DNA from: Robertmurraya korlensis NBRC 107688
Lineage (GTDB): Bacteria; Bacillota; Bacilli; Bacillales; Cytobacillaceae
DNA length: 64,000 nucleotides
Assembly (NCBI RefSeq): GCF_001591645.1
Contig: NZ_BCVH01000014.1
Span: 1-64,000 of the forward strand
Direction of reading: 5' to 3'
The first letter of the stretch is position 1. Every line of letters begins with the position of its first letter. The notes beneath the pieces are model-generated. The model did not search any database. It was given only the letters and a program-made list of their open reading frames with translations, and was not told the DNA's origin. Shown piece after piece: positions 27,726 to 36,849 of this stretch. A program made the translations under genes and the position numbers.

Positions 27726-28967
27726 ATGGCGACAGAGTCTATGGTAGCAACAACCTCACTATCTGGAGTAATGTGGAAAACAGTCTCGGAAGCTTGTAAT
27801 CTAGCTTGCGATTACTGCTATTACAGTCGGTGCAATGGGAGACCAGACAATATCCAAGTAATAGAAGATGATGTTCTTGAAAAATTTATAAAAGAATATA
27901 TGACCTTAAAACGAGGGGTGGTTCCCTTTGTATGGCAAGGTGGAGAGCCATTATTAGCAGGACTAAATTTTTTCAAAAAGGTCGTTCGATTACAAGCAAA
28001 ATATGCTCCTAAAAACACCATTATTAGTAACTCAATCCAAACAAACGGAACATTAATTACTGAAGAATGGGCTAATTTCTTCAGGGAATATAAATTTTTT
28101 GTCGGGGTAAGTGTTGATGGGCCTGAATCAATTAACGATAGTCGGAGAGTGACTGGTTCAGGAAAAGGAAGTTATCGAACGATAATGAAAGGCATAGATT
28201 GCTTACGTGCAGCTGGGGTTGAATTTAATATCTTGACCGTCTTACATGAAAATAATATTAATCATGCAAAAGAATTAATGGATTTTTATAAGGAACATAG
28301 ATTTCCCTACATCCAATTTATCCCTTGTATGGATTTCCTTGCTCAAGATATCACCCAAACCGGATCATACTTAATCACTCCTAAAGAATATGGAGATTTC
28401 CTTTGTAAAGTTTTTGATATTTGGTATAACAATAGATATCCAGAAATGTCGATTCGCTTCTTTGATAATATGCTTGCCGTCTATCTTAACGAACAACCTC
28501 AAATTTGCACGAATCAAAAATCTTGTCCAAAAACACTTGTTTTTGAGCAAAATGGGGATGCATACCCTTGTGATTTCTTTATTGACCAACAATATAAATT
28601 AGGAAATATACGAACAGATTCATTAGAAGAAATACTCTCCCATTCTAACATGGATAAATTCCAAGCAATGAAACCTTTACTTCCGAATTCTTGTAAAACA
28701 TGTGAGTTTCTTAAACTTTGTCATGGCGGGTGCCCACGAAATCGAATTACTGAGAACAACGTAACTGGAGTAGATTATTTTTGTAGTAGCTTCAAACAAG
28801 TTTATCGATATGCACATGATAGAATGCTTGAACTAGCTATAAATATTAAAAGAGCGCGTATGAATGAATTAAAGGATAGTGGTTACCGATTTCCAGAAAG
28901 AAATGAACAATGTTTGTGTGGGAGTGGGAAGAAATTTAAAAAGTGCTGTGGGCCTTTATTGGTGTAA
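27726..28967 (+). CDS. anSME: Anaerobic sulfatase-maturating enzyme (radical SAM, SPASM, SEC-C tail)
   Basis: A 413-residue radical SAM enzyme. The SAM cluster motif is C24-x3-C28-x2-C31 in EACNLACDYCYYSR. The SPASM region has the auxiliary cluster cysteines in GDAYPCDFFID, NSCKTCEFLKLCHGGCPRNR and DYFCSSF. It converts the Cys or Ser of sulfatases to formylglycine without oxygen. The last 20 residues form a SEC-C zinc motif (CLCGSGKKFKKCC), which some Clostridium-type members also carry. It is divergent from the RpiR gene of the sulfatase locus; the only sulfatase in the window is its obvious client. Could be another peptide-modifying SPASM enzyme, but motifs and context agree. Confidence 0.9.
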   Translation: MATESMVATTSLSGVMWKTVSEACNLACDYCYYSRCNGRPDNIQVIEDDVLEKFIKEYMTLKRGVVPFVWQGGEPLLAGLNFFKKVVRLQAKYAPKNTIISNSIQTNGTLITEEWANFFREYKFFVGVSVDGPESINDSRRVTGSGKGSYRTIMKGIDCLRAAGVEFNILTVLHENNINHAKELMDFYKEHRFPYIQFIPCMDFLAQDITQTGSYLITPKEYGDFLCKVFDIWYNNRYPEMSIRFFDNMLAVYLNEQPQICTNQKSCPKTLVFEQNGDAYPCDFFIDQQYKLGNIRTDSLEEILSHSNMDKFQAMKPLLPNSCKTCEFLKLCHGGCPRNRITENNVTGVDYFCSSFKQVYRYAHDRMLELAINIKRARMNELKDSGYRFPERNEQCLCGSGKKFKKCCGPLLV

Positions 28968-29210
28968 CTTCTTTTTTTAAGAAACAGAATAGGTAATTAG
29001 TGGAGTAGACTTTTTTAAAAAAGTACAAAAAGAGCACCATTTACATGAGCGGAACCCTCAAAAGTTAATTTCGCTCTAACTTTTGTAGTACCATCACGAA
29101 ACCGTGCTCATAATACCCTTTAATGTGTTGAGGTTAACGGGGATATAAATATAATGTTGGGATTCTTGGCATTGATTGTTATTCGGCCCTCCCTCACCCT
29201 CACATTTATA

Positions 29211-29666
29211 CTAAAATCCTTTCTTTATCCTTCTAATCTGCTCAATGTGGTTTTGTATGTGTTCTAAAGAGTGTTCTAGTAATTCCTTAAAAGTAAATTC
29301 CCCTTCTATATTGTGGGTACCTACTCGAAAAAAATCATCCTCCTCTAATTCATTTAAAATAGGGGTAAAACTGTTGATCATAGTATTTAATAACGAAAGA
29401 TATAACTGATGATCAAGCGCTTGTGTCTTTAATTGAGATGTCCAAGCATCTTGATCAAAGGCAGTAAGTATTGGATTTTCTTCTGATAAAACTGATTTCA
29501 TTCGATGAATATGTACAAGTTCAGCATCCGTTACATGGATAATAATTTCCCTTATACTCCAGCTATTTTCATGTGGTTTAAATAAGAATTGGTCATCTGT
29601 TACCCCTTCAATTTCATTAACAATTTTATGGTAACTTTCTTTGTATTCGTCAATTAAATGTTTCAT
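29211..29666 (-). CDS. DinB-family protein
   Basis: A 151-residue DinB/YfiT-like four-helix-bundle protein. The three metal-binding histidines are placed as in the family: HVTDAELVHIHRM near residue 40-52 and LEHSLEHIQNHIEQI near the end. Members are bacillithiol- or mycothiol-dependent metalloenzymes or unknown. ATG 29666 has an AAGGAGGG site; the longer frame upstream runs into the MarR gene and is not needed. It follows the MarR gene by ten bases, so it is co-transcribed and repressed by it. Confidence 0.8.
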   Translation of the reverse strand: MKHLIDEYKESYHKIVNEIEGVTDDQFLFKPHENSWSIREIIIHVTDAELVHIHRMKSVLSEENPILTAFDQDAWTSQLKTQALDHQLYLSLLNTMINSFTPILNELEEDDFFRVGTHNIEGEFTFKELLEHSLEHIQNHIEQIRRIKKGF

Positions 29667-29676
29667 ATAACCCTCC

Positions 29677-30075
29677 TTAATGTTGTTTAGCCTTTCTGAA
29701 CAGCTGGATTTTTTCAATTTCCTCTAAATGTGCCTCTGACAGTTTCTCTAATATCTTTAAACCTTTTGAGGTTACCCGAATCAAAACACTTCTACCGTCC
29801 TCTGGATTGTTCTCCCGAGTAACCAGACCTCCCTCTGCACAACGATCAATTAATCCTACACATGCATGATGGGTTATTTGCAACCTTTCAGCCAATTCAG
29901 TTGTGGTTACTACACTCCGCTTTGGAAAACCCTGAATAGCAAGTATTAATTGGTGTTGTTGTGCAGTGAGCCCTTGCGACCGGGCAGCTTCCTCACTAAA
30001 CTTCTGAAACCTTCTAAGTTGATAACGAAACTCTGCTAAATATTCATATACCTCTTTCGATAACAAAGTATCCAC
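29677..30075 (-). CDS. MarR-family transcriptional regulator
   Basis: A 132-residue winged-helix repressor with TTELAERLQITHHACVGLID as recognition helix and ENPEDGRSVLIRVTSKGLKIL as the wing, both typical of MarR. It probably represses its own operon (MarR-DinB) and perhaps the small divergent gene, through the paired palindromes at 30096-30147. The ligand is unknown. Confidence 0.85.
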   Translation of the reverse strand: MDTLLSKEVYEYLAEFRYQLRRFQKFSEEAARSQGLTAQQHQLILAIQGFPKRSVVTTTELAERLQITHHACVGLIDRCAEGGLVTRENNPEDGRSVLIRVTSKGLKILEKLSEAHLEEIEKIQLFRKAKQH

Positions 30076-30095
30076 CCTTTCTATATTGTTAATTA

Positions 30096-30147
30096 TATCT
30101 CAACGTGATATAATTCAAAACAACAAAGTATCTTAATGCGATATAAT
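30096..30147. promoter_or_regulatory. Paired MarR operators in the divergent promoter region
   Basis: TATCTCAACGTGATATAAT (30096-30114) and TATCTTAATGCGATATAAT (30129-30147) are near-identical copies 33 bases apart (about three helical turns), each an imperfect palindrome that contains a possible -10 element TATAAT. The position upstream of the MarR gene makes them likely autoregulatory sites. Confidence 0.65.
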
Positions 30148-30165
30148 ATGGGTGGAGGCGATTGT

Positions 30166-30276
30166 TTGTGGCATTTATTGTATCCAACTAGTATCACTGG
30201 AATTTTAATATTCCTGATTGGTTCATTTTTAACTGTGAATTCCTATATCGACAATTTCAGGTCCAAACATAGGTAA
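30166..30276 (+). CDS. Possible small single-helix membrane protein
   Basis: A frame of 36 residues from TTG 30166, eight bases after GGTGGAGG, ending TAA 30274-30276. It reads a hydrophobic helix (ITGILIFLIGSFLTV) followed by a basic tail (DNFRSKHR), the layout of small regulatory membrane proteins. An ATG at 30148 is also in frame but would overlap the operator. Divergent from the MarR gene. Unrecognised; could be chance. Confidence 0.4.
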   Translation: MWHLLYPTSITGILIFLIGSFLTVNSYIDNFRSKHR

Positions 30277-30281
30277 TAAGC

Positions 30282-30860
30282 CTAAAGAAAAATAGTAACC
30301 GCAGAATAAATTAATAGCAGACTCATAACGAATCGAAATAACTGGTCATGCTTGGCAAAGAACTTTTTGAACAGTGATCCAAACCCTGACCACAATAGTA
30401 AGGCTAACCATCCTAGAAGAATGGCTAAAGCTAAATAAGCATTTACAGATGTAAGAGAATCATTAAACGGTAAAATAAACGCACTTAACACTGTTAAAAA
30501 GAACAAGATGCTTTTAACATTTATGAGTTGAAAAATAAACCCCGAAAAAAAAGAAGACTGCACACCTTGGATATCCCTCTTTGTTGCTTTTGGTAAACAG
30601 ACCTGCCAGGTTAAGTAAAGAAGATATGTCGCACCAGCTATTTTAAAATATGGCTCTATAACAGGAATCCAATTGTATAGGCTAGTTGTAAATATTCCAC
30701 TTATTATCCCTATTGCCGCAAACCCCAACAAGATGCCGCTAATAAATCGCCATGAACCAATAAAACCAAACCTCCTTGCTTCATTCATCATAAGAATATT
30801 ACTTGGACCAGGCGTAATAGATGTAATGATCACATACGAAAGAAACGCTACTATACTCAT
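30282..30860 (-). CDS. LysE/RhtB-family amino-acid exporter
   Basis: A 192-residue inner membrane protein with about six hydrophobic helices and the family motif SITPGPSNILMMNEARRFG near the start. LysE-type carriers export amino acids or related small molecules. It is divergent from a LysR gene, the usual pairing for this family, with a palindromic site between them. Slightly shorter than the usual 200-210 residues. Substrate unknown. Confidence 0.85.
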   Translation of the reverse strand: MSIVAFLSYVIITSITPGPSNILMMNEARRFGFIGSWRFISGILLGFAAIGIISGIFTTSLYNWIPVIEPYFKIAGATYLLYLTWQVCLPKATKRDIQGVQSSFFSGFIFQLINVKSILFFLTVLSAFILPFNDSLTSVNAYLALAILLGWLALLLWSGFGSLFKKFFAKHDQLFRFVMSLLLIYSAVTIFL

Positions 30861-30934
30861 ACTCTCACCTTCTTTTTACTAATTTACTGTCGAACCGCTT
30901 TTATTGTATGATAAAAATAATTATTAATAAAATT

Positions 30935-30949
30935 GAAATTAATAATTTC
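30935..30949. promoter_or_regulatory. Probable LysR operator
   Basis: The palindrome GAAATTAATAATTTC lies between the divergent LysE and LysR genes and is flanked by ATGATAA (30908-30914) and TTATCAT (30951-30957). The position and symmetry suit a LysR binding site. Confidence 0.5.
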
Positions 30950-30993
30950 ATTATCATTTTTTTCGATAGATCATACAGCATAAGGAGAACGAT

Positions 30994-31890
30994 ATGGAAA
31001 TTAGACACCTAGTAACGTTTCAATCTATTATAGAAATCGGAAGTTATACAGGAGCTGCTTTGAAGTTAGGATATACTCAATCGACCATAACTTCTCATAT
31101 TCAGGCACTTGAATCCGAGATTGGTGGAGAACTTTTTACCTATATAAATAGAAATTTGCAGCTTACTCAGTTAGCTAGAGAGTTAATACCTTTAGCAGAA
31201 GATTTGCTTTCTACTCACGAACAGATTAAAAGCATGAAGAGCACCAACGAAGTGAAAGGTGTATTAAAAATAGCTGCACCGGAGTCTCTAACCATCTCCA
31301 TGTTGTCTCCAATAATAAAGGAATATTCCCTAAGGTACCCCAATGTCAAACTAATATTAACCAATGGTACATGTGGACAAAACCAAAATGATTTAATTAG
31401 TGGACGAGTAGATGTTGCCTTCATGGTCTATCCCGATATAAAACTCGAAAAATGCATTCATTATTCTTTAGGTGAAGAGAAAATCGTACTAGTAAGTAAT
31501 ATTGAAGGTCCAGAACATTTTGATGAATATAAAAAAAATAACTACAACCAATATTTCATTACAAATGAAGAAGGCTGTAGTTATCGCTCAATGTTTGAAA
31601 GAATTCTATTAAGGGAAGGCATCGATACCTTTCAAACAATGGAATTGTGGAGTATAGAAGCAATTAAACAGATTGTGAAAAGTGGTCTTGGATTTTCTGC
31701 CTTACCTTACATTACTGTTAAGGAAGATGTAGAAAGTGGCCAGCTTAAACTCTTAAATCATTCTGAAAAGTTCGAACCATTCTATTCTCATATGTTGATC
31801 AAAAAGAAAAAATGGTTATCTCCAGCAGTAGAAGGTTTTATTGAGCTTATTTTACAATCTACTAGTACCAACAAAAAAGCTGCCAATTAA
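30994..31890 (+). CDS. LysR-family transcriptional regulator
   Basis: A 298-residue regulator: an N-terminal winged helix (residues 1-60, SYTGAALKLGYTQSTITSHI) and a two-lobed effector domain (about 90-290). It probably activates the divergent LysE-type exporter when its substrate accumulates. The stop lies inside the downstream terminator stem. Confidence 0.87.
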   Translation: MEIRHLVTFQSIIEIGSYTGAALKLGYTQSTITSHIQALESEIGGELFTYINRNLQLTQLARELIPLAEDLLSTHEQIKSMKSTNEVKGVLKIAAPESLTISMLSPIIKEYSLRYPNVKLILTNGTCGQNQNDLISGRVDVAFMVYPDIKLEKCIHYSLGEEKIVLVSNIEGPEHFDEYKKNNYNQYFITNEEGCSYRSMFERILLREGIDTFQTMELWSIEAIKQIVKSGLGFSALPYITVKEDVESGQLKLLNHSEKFEPFYSHMLIKKKKWLSPAVEGFIELILQSTSTNKKAAN

Positions 31891-31905
31891 TCTTGGCAGC
31901 TTTTT
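31874..31905. terminator. Bidirectional terminator
   Basis: AAAAAGCTGCCAA (31874-31886) pairs with TTGGCAGCTTTTT (31893-31905). It serves the converging LysR and ahpF genes. Confidence 0.9.
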
Positions 31906-31916
31906 GCTATTAAAAA

Positions 31917-33446
31917 TTAATTTCTAATAAGATAATCAAATGCACCTAGGGCTGCAGTTGCTCCAGAACCCATAGATATAATAATTTGCTTGTAAGCACT
32001 GTCCGTACAATCACCAGCAGCAAATACGCCAGGAATGTTCGTAGCACCATGCTTGTCCACTACGATTTCACCGAAGCGAGTACGCTCAATCGAGTCACCT
32101 AACCAATCGGTATTAGGTACCAGACCGATTTGGACGAACACACCTTGTAATTCAACGTGGTGTTCTTCTCCCGTTTCACGATCGGTGAAAGAAATACCGT
32201 TAACCTTATCAGTTCCAGTGATTTCCTTCGTTTGAACATTTTTATGAACCGTTACGTTTGGTAGGCTATATAGTCGGTCTTGTAAGACAGAATCAGCTTT
32301 CAGCTCAGGCATAAACTCAAGAACTGTTACATGTTTCACAATCCCTGCCAAGTCTATAGCAGCTTCAATACCAGAATTACCTCCACCAATTACTGCAACG
32401 TCCTTTCCTTCAAATAATGGACCATCACAATGTGGGCAGTAGGCAACGCCCTTGTTTTTAAATTCTGCTTCACCTGGTACACCAACATTACGCCAACGTG
32501 CACCCGTTGAAAGGATAACGGTTTTACTCTTTAAGACAGCACCATTTTCGAGCTCAAGCTCAATAAGGTCTTTCTTTTCTATCCCTTTGGCACGTTGTAA
32601 GTTCATTACATCGATACCATAATCTTTCACATGCTCTTCAAGGCTTGCAACAAGCTTCGGACCTTCAGTATATTTCACACTGATAAAGTTCTCTATGCCC
32701 ATAGTATCCATTACTTGACCACCAAAGCGCTCAGCAACAATACCTGTACGAATGCCTTTGCGGGCTGCATAGATTGCTGCACTCGCACCTGCTGGACCGC
32801 CCCCAACAACAAGAACATCGTAAGGATCCTTATCAGAAAGTTCAGAGGCATCAGGGCCAGTCCCCATTTTAGCAAGGATTTCTTCAAGTGTCATACGACC
32901 ACTGCCAAAGTTTTCTCCATTGAGAAGAACGGTTGGCACTGCCATTATCTCTTTACTTTCAACCTCTTCTTTAAATGCTGCACCGTCAATCATAGTGTGT
33001 GTAATGTTAGGGTTAAGAACACTCATAACATTCAGTGCCTGTACAACGTCAGGACAGTTGTGGCAGGTTAGACTGATATATGATTCAAACCGGTACTCGC
33101 CCTTAATTTTTTTAATTTGTTCAATTACAGATGGATCTACTTTAGGAGCTCTGCCACTTACTTGTAGTAGCGCCAGAACTAGTGATGTAAACTCGTGACC
33201 AAGTGGGATACCAGCAAAAACAATTCCAGTATCTTCTCCTACACGATTTACACTAAAGCTAGGTGTTCTCTCTAATTGAGTGTTTTCTACTTTAATTTTT
33301 GATGACATTGTAGCTAATTCGTCCACTAGAGCTAGCATGTCACGAGAAACATCGTCAGAACCTGCACTCACTTTGAGTAAAATTTCACCCTCCATCAGTT
33401 CAAGATATTGGGCTAATTGTGCTTTAATATCTGCATCTAATAACAT
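31917..33446 (-). CDS. ahpF: Alkyl hydroperoxide reductase subunit F
   Basis: A 509-residue flavoprotein that passes electrons from NADH to AhpC. The N-terminal double thioredoxin-like domain has the CHNC redox pair ([11 protein letters not shown]); the thioredoxin-reductase part has the FAD motif [19 protein letters not shown], the CPHC pair in [13 protein letters not shown], and the NADH motif [16 protein letters not shown]. Length and order are as in Bacillus AhpF. It lies 11 bases after ahpC, in one operon. Confidence 0.95.
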   Translation of the reverse strand: MLLDADIKAQLAQYLELMEGEILLKVSAGSDDVSRDMLALVDELATMSSKIKVENTQLERTPSFSVNRVGEDTGIVFAGIPLGHEFTSLVLALLQVSGRAPKVDPSVIEQIKKIKGEYRFESYISLTCHNCPDVVQALNVMSVLNPNITHTMIDGAAFKEEVESKEIMAVPTVLLNGENFGSGRMTLEEILAKMGTGPDASELSDKDPYDVLVVGGGPAGASAAIYAARKGIRTGIVAERFGGQVMDTMGIENFISVKYTEGPKLVASLEEHVKDYGIDVMNLQRAKGIEKKDLIELELENGAVLKSKTVILSTGARWRNVGVPGEAEFKNKGVAYCPHCDGPLFEGKDVAVIGGGNSGIEAAIDLAGIVKHVTVLEFMPELKADSVLQDRLYSLPNVTVHKNVQTKEITGTDKVNGISFTDRETGEEHHVELQGVFVQIGLVPNTDWLGDSIERTRFGEIVVDKHGATNIPGVFAAGDCTDSAYKQIIISMGSGATAALGAFDYLIRN

Positions 33447-33457
33447 AATCCTGCTCC

Positions 33458-34021
33458 TTAAATCTTACCTACTAGGTCAAGACTTGGCTTAAGTGTAGCT
33501 GCCCCTTCTTCCCATTTTGCTGGACAAACTTCACCTGGGTTATTACGAACATACTGAGCCGCCTTCACTTTGTTTACAAGTGTGCTTGCGTCACGGCCAA
33601 TACCACCTGCATTAATTTCTACAGCTTGGATCACACCATCTGGGTCGATAATAAATGTACCACGATCTGCAAGACCTTCTTCTTCGTCTAGAACGTCAAA
33701 GATACGAGTAATCTTTTGAGAAGGGTCACCAATCATAATGTATTCAATTTTGCCAATCGCTTCTGAATGATCATGCCATGCTTTGTGTGTAAAATGAGTA
33801 TCAGTTGATACAGAATATACTTCCACTCCAAGATCCTTTAAAGTTGCATATTGATTTTGAAGATCTTCTAATTCTGTAGGACAAACAAAAGTGAAATCTG
33901 CTGGGTAAAAACAAACAATGCTCCATTTCCCTTTAAAATTCGCTTCTGATACGTCGATAAATTCTCCCTTTTGGTACGCTTTTGCAGCAAATGGTGCTAC
34001 TTCTTTTCCAATTAGTGACAT
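33458..34021 (-). CDS. ahpC: Alkyl hydroperoxide reductase subunit C (2-Cys peroxiredoxin)
   Basis: A 187-residue AhpC. The peroxidatic Cys is in [12 protein letters not shown] and the resolving Cys is in [13 protein letters not shown]. It reduces hydrogen peroxide and organic peroxides and is recycled by AhpF encoded next to it. A PerR-like box lies 63 bases upstream, suited to peroxide induction. Confidence 0.96.
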   Translation of the reverse strand: MSLIGKEVAPFAAKAYQKGEFIDVSEANFKGKWSIVCFYPADFTFVCPTELEDLQNQYATLKDLGVEVYSVSTDTHFTHKAWHDHSEAIGKIEYIMIGDPSQKITRIFDVLDEEEGLADRGTFIIDPDGVIQAVEINAGGIGRDASTLVNKVKAAQYVRNNPGEVCPAKWEEGAATLKPSLDLVGKI

Positions 34022-34083
34022 AGTAATTATTTCCTCCTAATAGATGTTTAGATGATTCTAAAATACGTTGAAATAACCCTTAT

Positions 34084-34098
34084 TAAGAATCATTATAA
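34084..34098. promoter_or_regulatory. PerR-box-like site before ahpCF
   Basis: TAAGAATCATTATAA matches the PerR consensus TTATAATNATTATAA at all but two positions. The ahpCF operon is a known PerR target in Bacillus, which supports the call. Confidence 0.6.
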
Positions 34099-34491
34099 AT
34101 ACATAGTTATTATTATTGTATATTAAATATTTTTTGTCAATGAAAATCCTCATTTAAATATGATTTTAAAAACAGATTGAATGACAATTTAACAAGCCAA
34201 TTGAGAACAACCGATCGTGATAATATTCACAAAGGGATAAATAACTAGGATTGATTTGACAGCAATTCCAACATTCATACAAAAACTATTCTATACAATT
34301 ATCAATATAACATACCCGAATGAAAAATATAAATATCACCTCTTAAGGGTTTTCTTTACTATCACTCATATAATTGAGAGCGTTTTAGAATTTTTTTCAA
34401 AAGCAACAAATTAGAAGCAAAAAGAAGCACAAACCTATAAGGTGAGTGCCTCCTCTTCCTTTCAATCTTTTTACTTATTTCCTCTGTAAAG
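34099..34491. other. Intergenic region, no gene seen
   Basis: AT-rich stretch between the ahpC promoter and the end of the esterase gene. No start codon with a ribosome site, hairpin with a T-run, or repeat was found. Confidence 0.4.
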
Positions 34492-35148
34492 TTACGAACG
34501 GTTCCAATCAAAGCCAACTTTCTTTAAGAATGCGCGAGCCAGAACCATATGCCCGGCAGCTGTAGGGTGGACACGGTCCCAAGCCAATGTGGCTGAATAT
34601 AGTTCTTTTAATACTGCATTAAAAGCAGCTTGGGTATCAATGAATAAACACCCTTCTTCTTCTGCTATTTTCTTTACCACTAGCCCGTATTGATCCATGG
34701 ACTGTCGCATCTGGTCTAGCTCGTTGCTTTCTATATAAAATGGAGTCATAAGGATCATCCCCTTCACTAAAGGTTTGGTCTCCTTAACAAGCTTCCTAAG
34801 GGTATCCTCATATTCCTCTAGATACACATGCCATTCTTTAATAAAAGGAGTGTCATATTGTCGCCAAACATCGTTGATCCCAATCATGATAGATACCCAA
34901 TCTGGGTTTTGGCTAATAACATCTTCTTGCCATCTGTTTTTCAGATCGCGAACGGTATTCCCGTTTATCCCCTTATTGACAACTCTTATCCCAAGTTCCG
35001 GATAAACCGCTTGCAATAGCGCATCAACATAAGAGACATAGCCCTTACCTAGAGCCTGAAACAACCCTTCTCCTTCTGGTTTTACTCGCTCACAATCAGT
35101 AATAGAATCCCCAATAAATAATAGTTTTTGAGACGGCTCAATGATCAT
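34492..35148 (-). CDS. axe2: SGNH-family acetylxylan esterase (Axe2-like)
   Basis: A 218-residue SGNH hydrolase, the length of Geobacillus Axe2, which it resembles along its whole length. Block I is LLFIGDSITDC with S15 as nucleophile, block II GINGNTVRDLK, block III SIMIGINDVWRQYD, and block V WDRVHPTAAGH with the catalytic Asp and His. Axe2 removes acetyl groups from xylo-oligosaccharides in the cytoplasm; no signal peptide here either. It is downstream of xylB (128 bases), which supports a role in xylan use. Confidence 0.88.
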   Translation of the reverse strand: MIIEPSQKLLFIGDSITDCERVKPEGEGLFQALGKGYVSYVDALLQAVYPELGIRVVNKGINGNTVRDLKNRWQEDVISQNPDWVSIMIGINDVWRQYDTPFIKEWHVYLEEYEDTLRKLVKETKPLVKGMILMTPFYIESNELDQMRQSMDQYGLVVKKIAEEEGCLFIDTQAAFNAVLKELYSATLAWDRVHPTAAGHMVLARAFLKKVGFDWNRS

Positions 35149-35275
35149 TTCTATTCCTCCAGAAAATATATTAGTAACCTGTTTCTATCATTCTAACAAA
35201 TTCATCTAATGTATGGTTCTGAAGGATCAGCATTCGCGGAAGTTCATATCGATTACTTCCGTCCGGGCTTAGAAA

Positions 35276-36775
35276 TCATTTCCTGAATTCACTTAACTTC
35301 TGATTTAATTCTTTTGTTTGTCTATATACCTGTTGATAAATAGCAAATAACTTTCTATAAGCTTTCACATTTTCTTCAATAGGAAGATATGTTTTTGAGG
35401 TTTGAATAAATTCTTCTGCACACTTCTTTAGCGATGGATACCAGCCACACCCATAGGCTGCTAACATAGCAGCTCCCATTCCAGGACCTTGTTCACTCGA
35501 AAGCTTTTCAATCTTTGCATTAAAAATATCTGCTTGCATCTGCAACCATACATCACTCTTTGCCCCCCCACCGATAGAAACGATGGAATCAATCTTTTTT
35601 CCACTGCTTCTAAAAATTTCGATGGATTCATTTAATGAAAAGGTGATTCCCTCAAGGACTGCACGAACAAATTGCTGACGTTCATGTGCCGCATCCACAC
35701 CAACAAAACTGCCTCGGATAGTTGAATCCGCATGTGGCGTTCTTTCCCCGACGATATACGGAGTAAAAAGTAATCCATTACTTCCAGCCGGTACATTTTC
35801 AATTCCATCTAAAAATCGATCAAATGCCTCGTCCTTTGCAAACATATCTTTAAACCAGCTTAAACTATAGCCAGCTGCAAGAGTCACACCCATGGTATAG
35901 TAAGCGTTTTCTTCACTATGATTAAAATAATGAACCTTTCCTTCAAAATCTAAATCATTTCTTTCTTCATAAGAAAGCACAACACCAGAGGTACCGATAC
36001 TGCAGAGAGTTTTCCCCTCTGATAGGATCCCAGAGCCAATCGCACCACACGCATTGTCTGCACCGCCGGCAAATACTTTTATCCCTTCTGACAACCCGGT
36101 TTCTTTTGCAACTTTAGCCGTTATGCTTCCAACAAAAGCTTGAGACTCTACTAGAGGTGGACATAAATTAGGTGAGAGGTCAAAGGCTTCTAAGATTTCT
36201 GTACTCCATTCGTGCTTGGCCACATTTAGTAATAAGGTACCCGCCGCATCAGAGTACTCCATGTGAACATTCCCCGTCATTCGGTAACGAAGATAATCCT
36301 TTGGAAGCAGAAACAAACTGGCTCTCTCAAAAATTTCTGGTTCCTGCTCTTTTACCCAAAGAATTTTAGGTAAAGTAAAACCCTCTAAAGCAGGATTTTT
36401 TGTTATTTCGAGTAATTTCTGTTTCCCGACGGTCTCGTAAATCTCTTGACACTGTTTCGTCGTCCTTGTGTCATTCCATAAAATCGCATTTCTTAATACT
36501 TGATGCTGATTATCTAGTAAAACTAATCCATGCATTTGGCCGGAGAAGCTCATGCCCTCAATATCGTTTACATCTCCTTCAAATTGTTCCACCAATTCAG
36601 CCAAACCTGCTGTCGTTTTTTCCACCCATTCTTCCGGGTTTTGTTCCGAGTAACCAGATTTGTCAATAATAAGGGGGTAAGATTTAGATATCTCTATACA
36701 CACTTCTCCATTTTGATTAACAAGTAATATTTTTACGGCACTCGTACCAAGATCAACACCAATGACGTATTTCAT
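35276..36775 (-). CDS. xylB: Xylulokinase
   Basis: A 499-residue FGGY kinase. It starts YVIGVDLGTSAVKILLVNQ, has the xylulokinase substrate motif SGQMHGLVLLD (MHG) near residue 80, and the C-terminal SIGGGAKSDVWLQMQAD. It phosphorylates D-xylulose to xylulose 5-phosphate. It follows xylA by 74 bases in the same operon. Confidence 0.95.
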   Translation of the reverse strand: MKYVIGVDLGTSAVKILLVNQNGEVCIEISKSYPLIIDKSGYSEQNPEEWVEKTTAGLAELVEQFEGDVNDIEGMSFSGQMHGLVLLDNQHQVLRNAILWNDTRTTKQCQEIYETVGKQKLLEITKNPALEGFTLPKILWVKEQEPEIFERASLFLLPKDYLRYRMTGNVHMEYSDAAGTLLLNVAKHEWSTEILEAFDLSPNLCPPLVESQAFVGSITAKVAKETGLSEGIKVFAGGADNACGAIGSGILSEGKTLCSIGTSGVVLSYEERNDLDFEGKVHYFNHSEENAYYTMGVTLAAGYSLSWFKDMFAKDEAFDRFLDGIENVPAGSNGLLFTPYIVGERTPHADSTIRGSFVGVDAAHERQQFVRAVLEGITFSLNESIEIFRSSGKKIDSIVSIGGGAKSDVWLQMQADIFNAKIEKLSSEQGPGMGAAMLAAYGCGWYPSLKKCAEEFIQTSKTYLPIEENVKAYRKLFAIYQQVYRQTKELNQKLSEFRK

Positions 36776-36849
36776 TTTGTCTCATCCTCTCTATCCAAAA
36801 ATGTGCTGGAGTAAATATACTGCCAGCACATTTTTGATTATTTTCGTTA

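Noticed and set aside
32631-33071. Plus-strand frame of 146 residues
   Set aside because: Antisense shadow of ahpF, which has all its catalytic motifs in the other strand.
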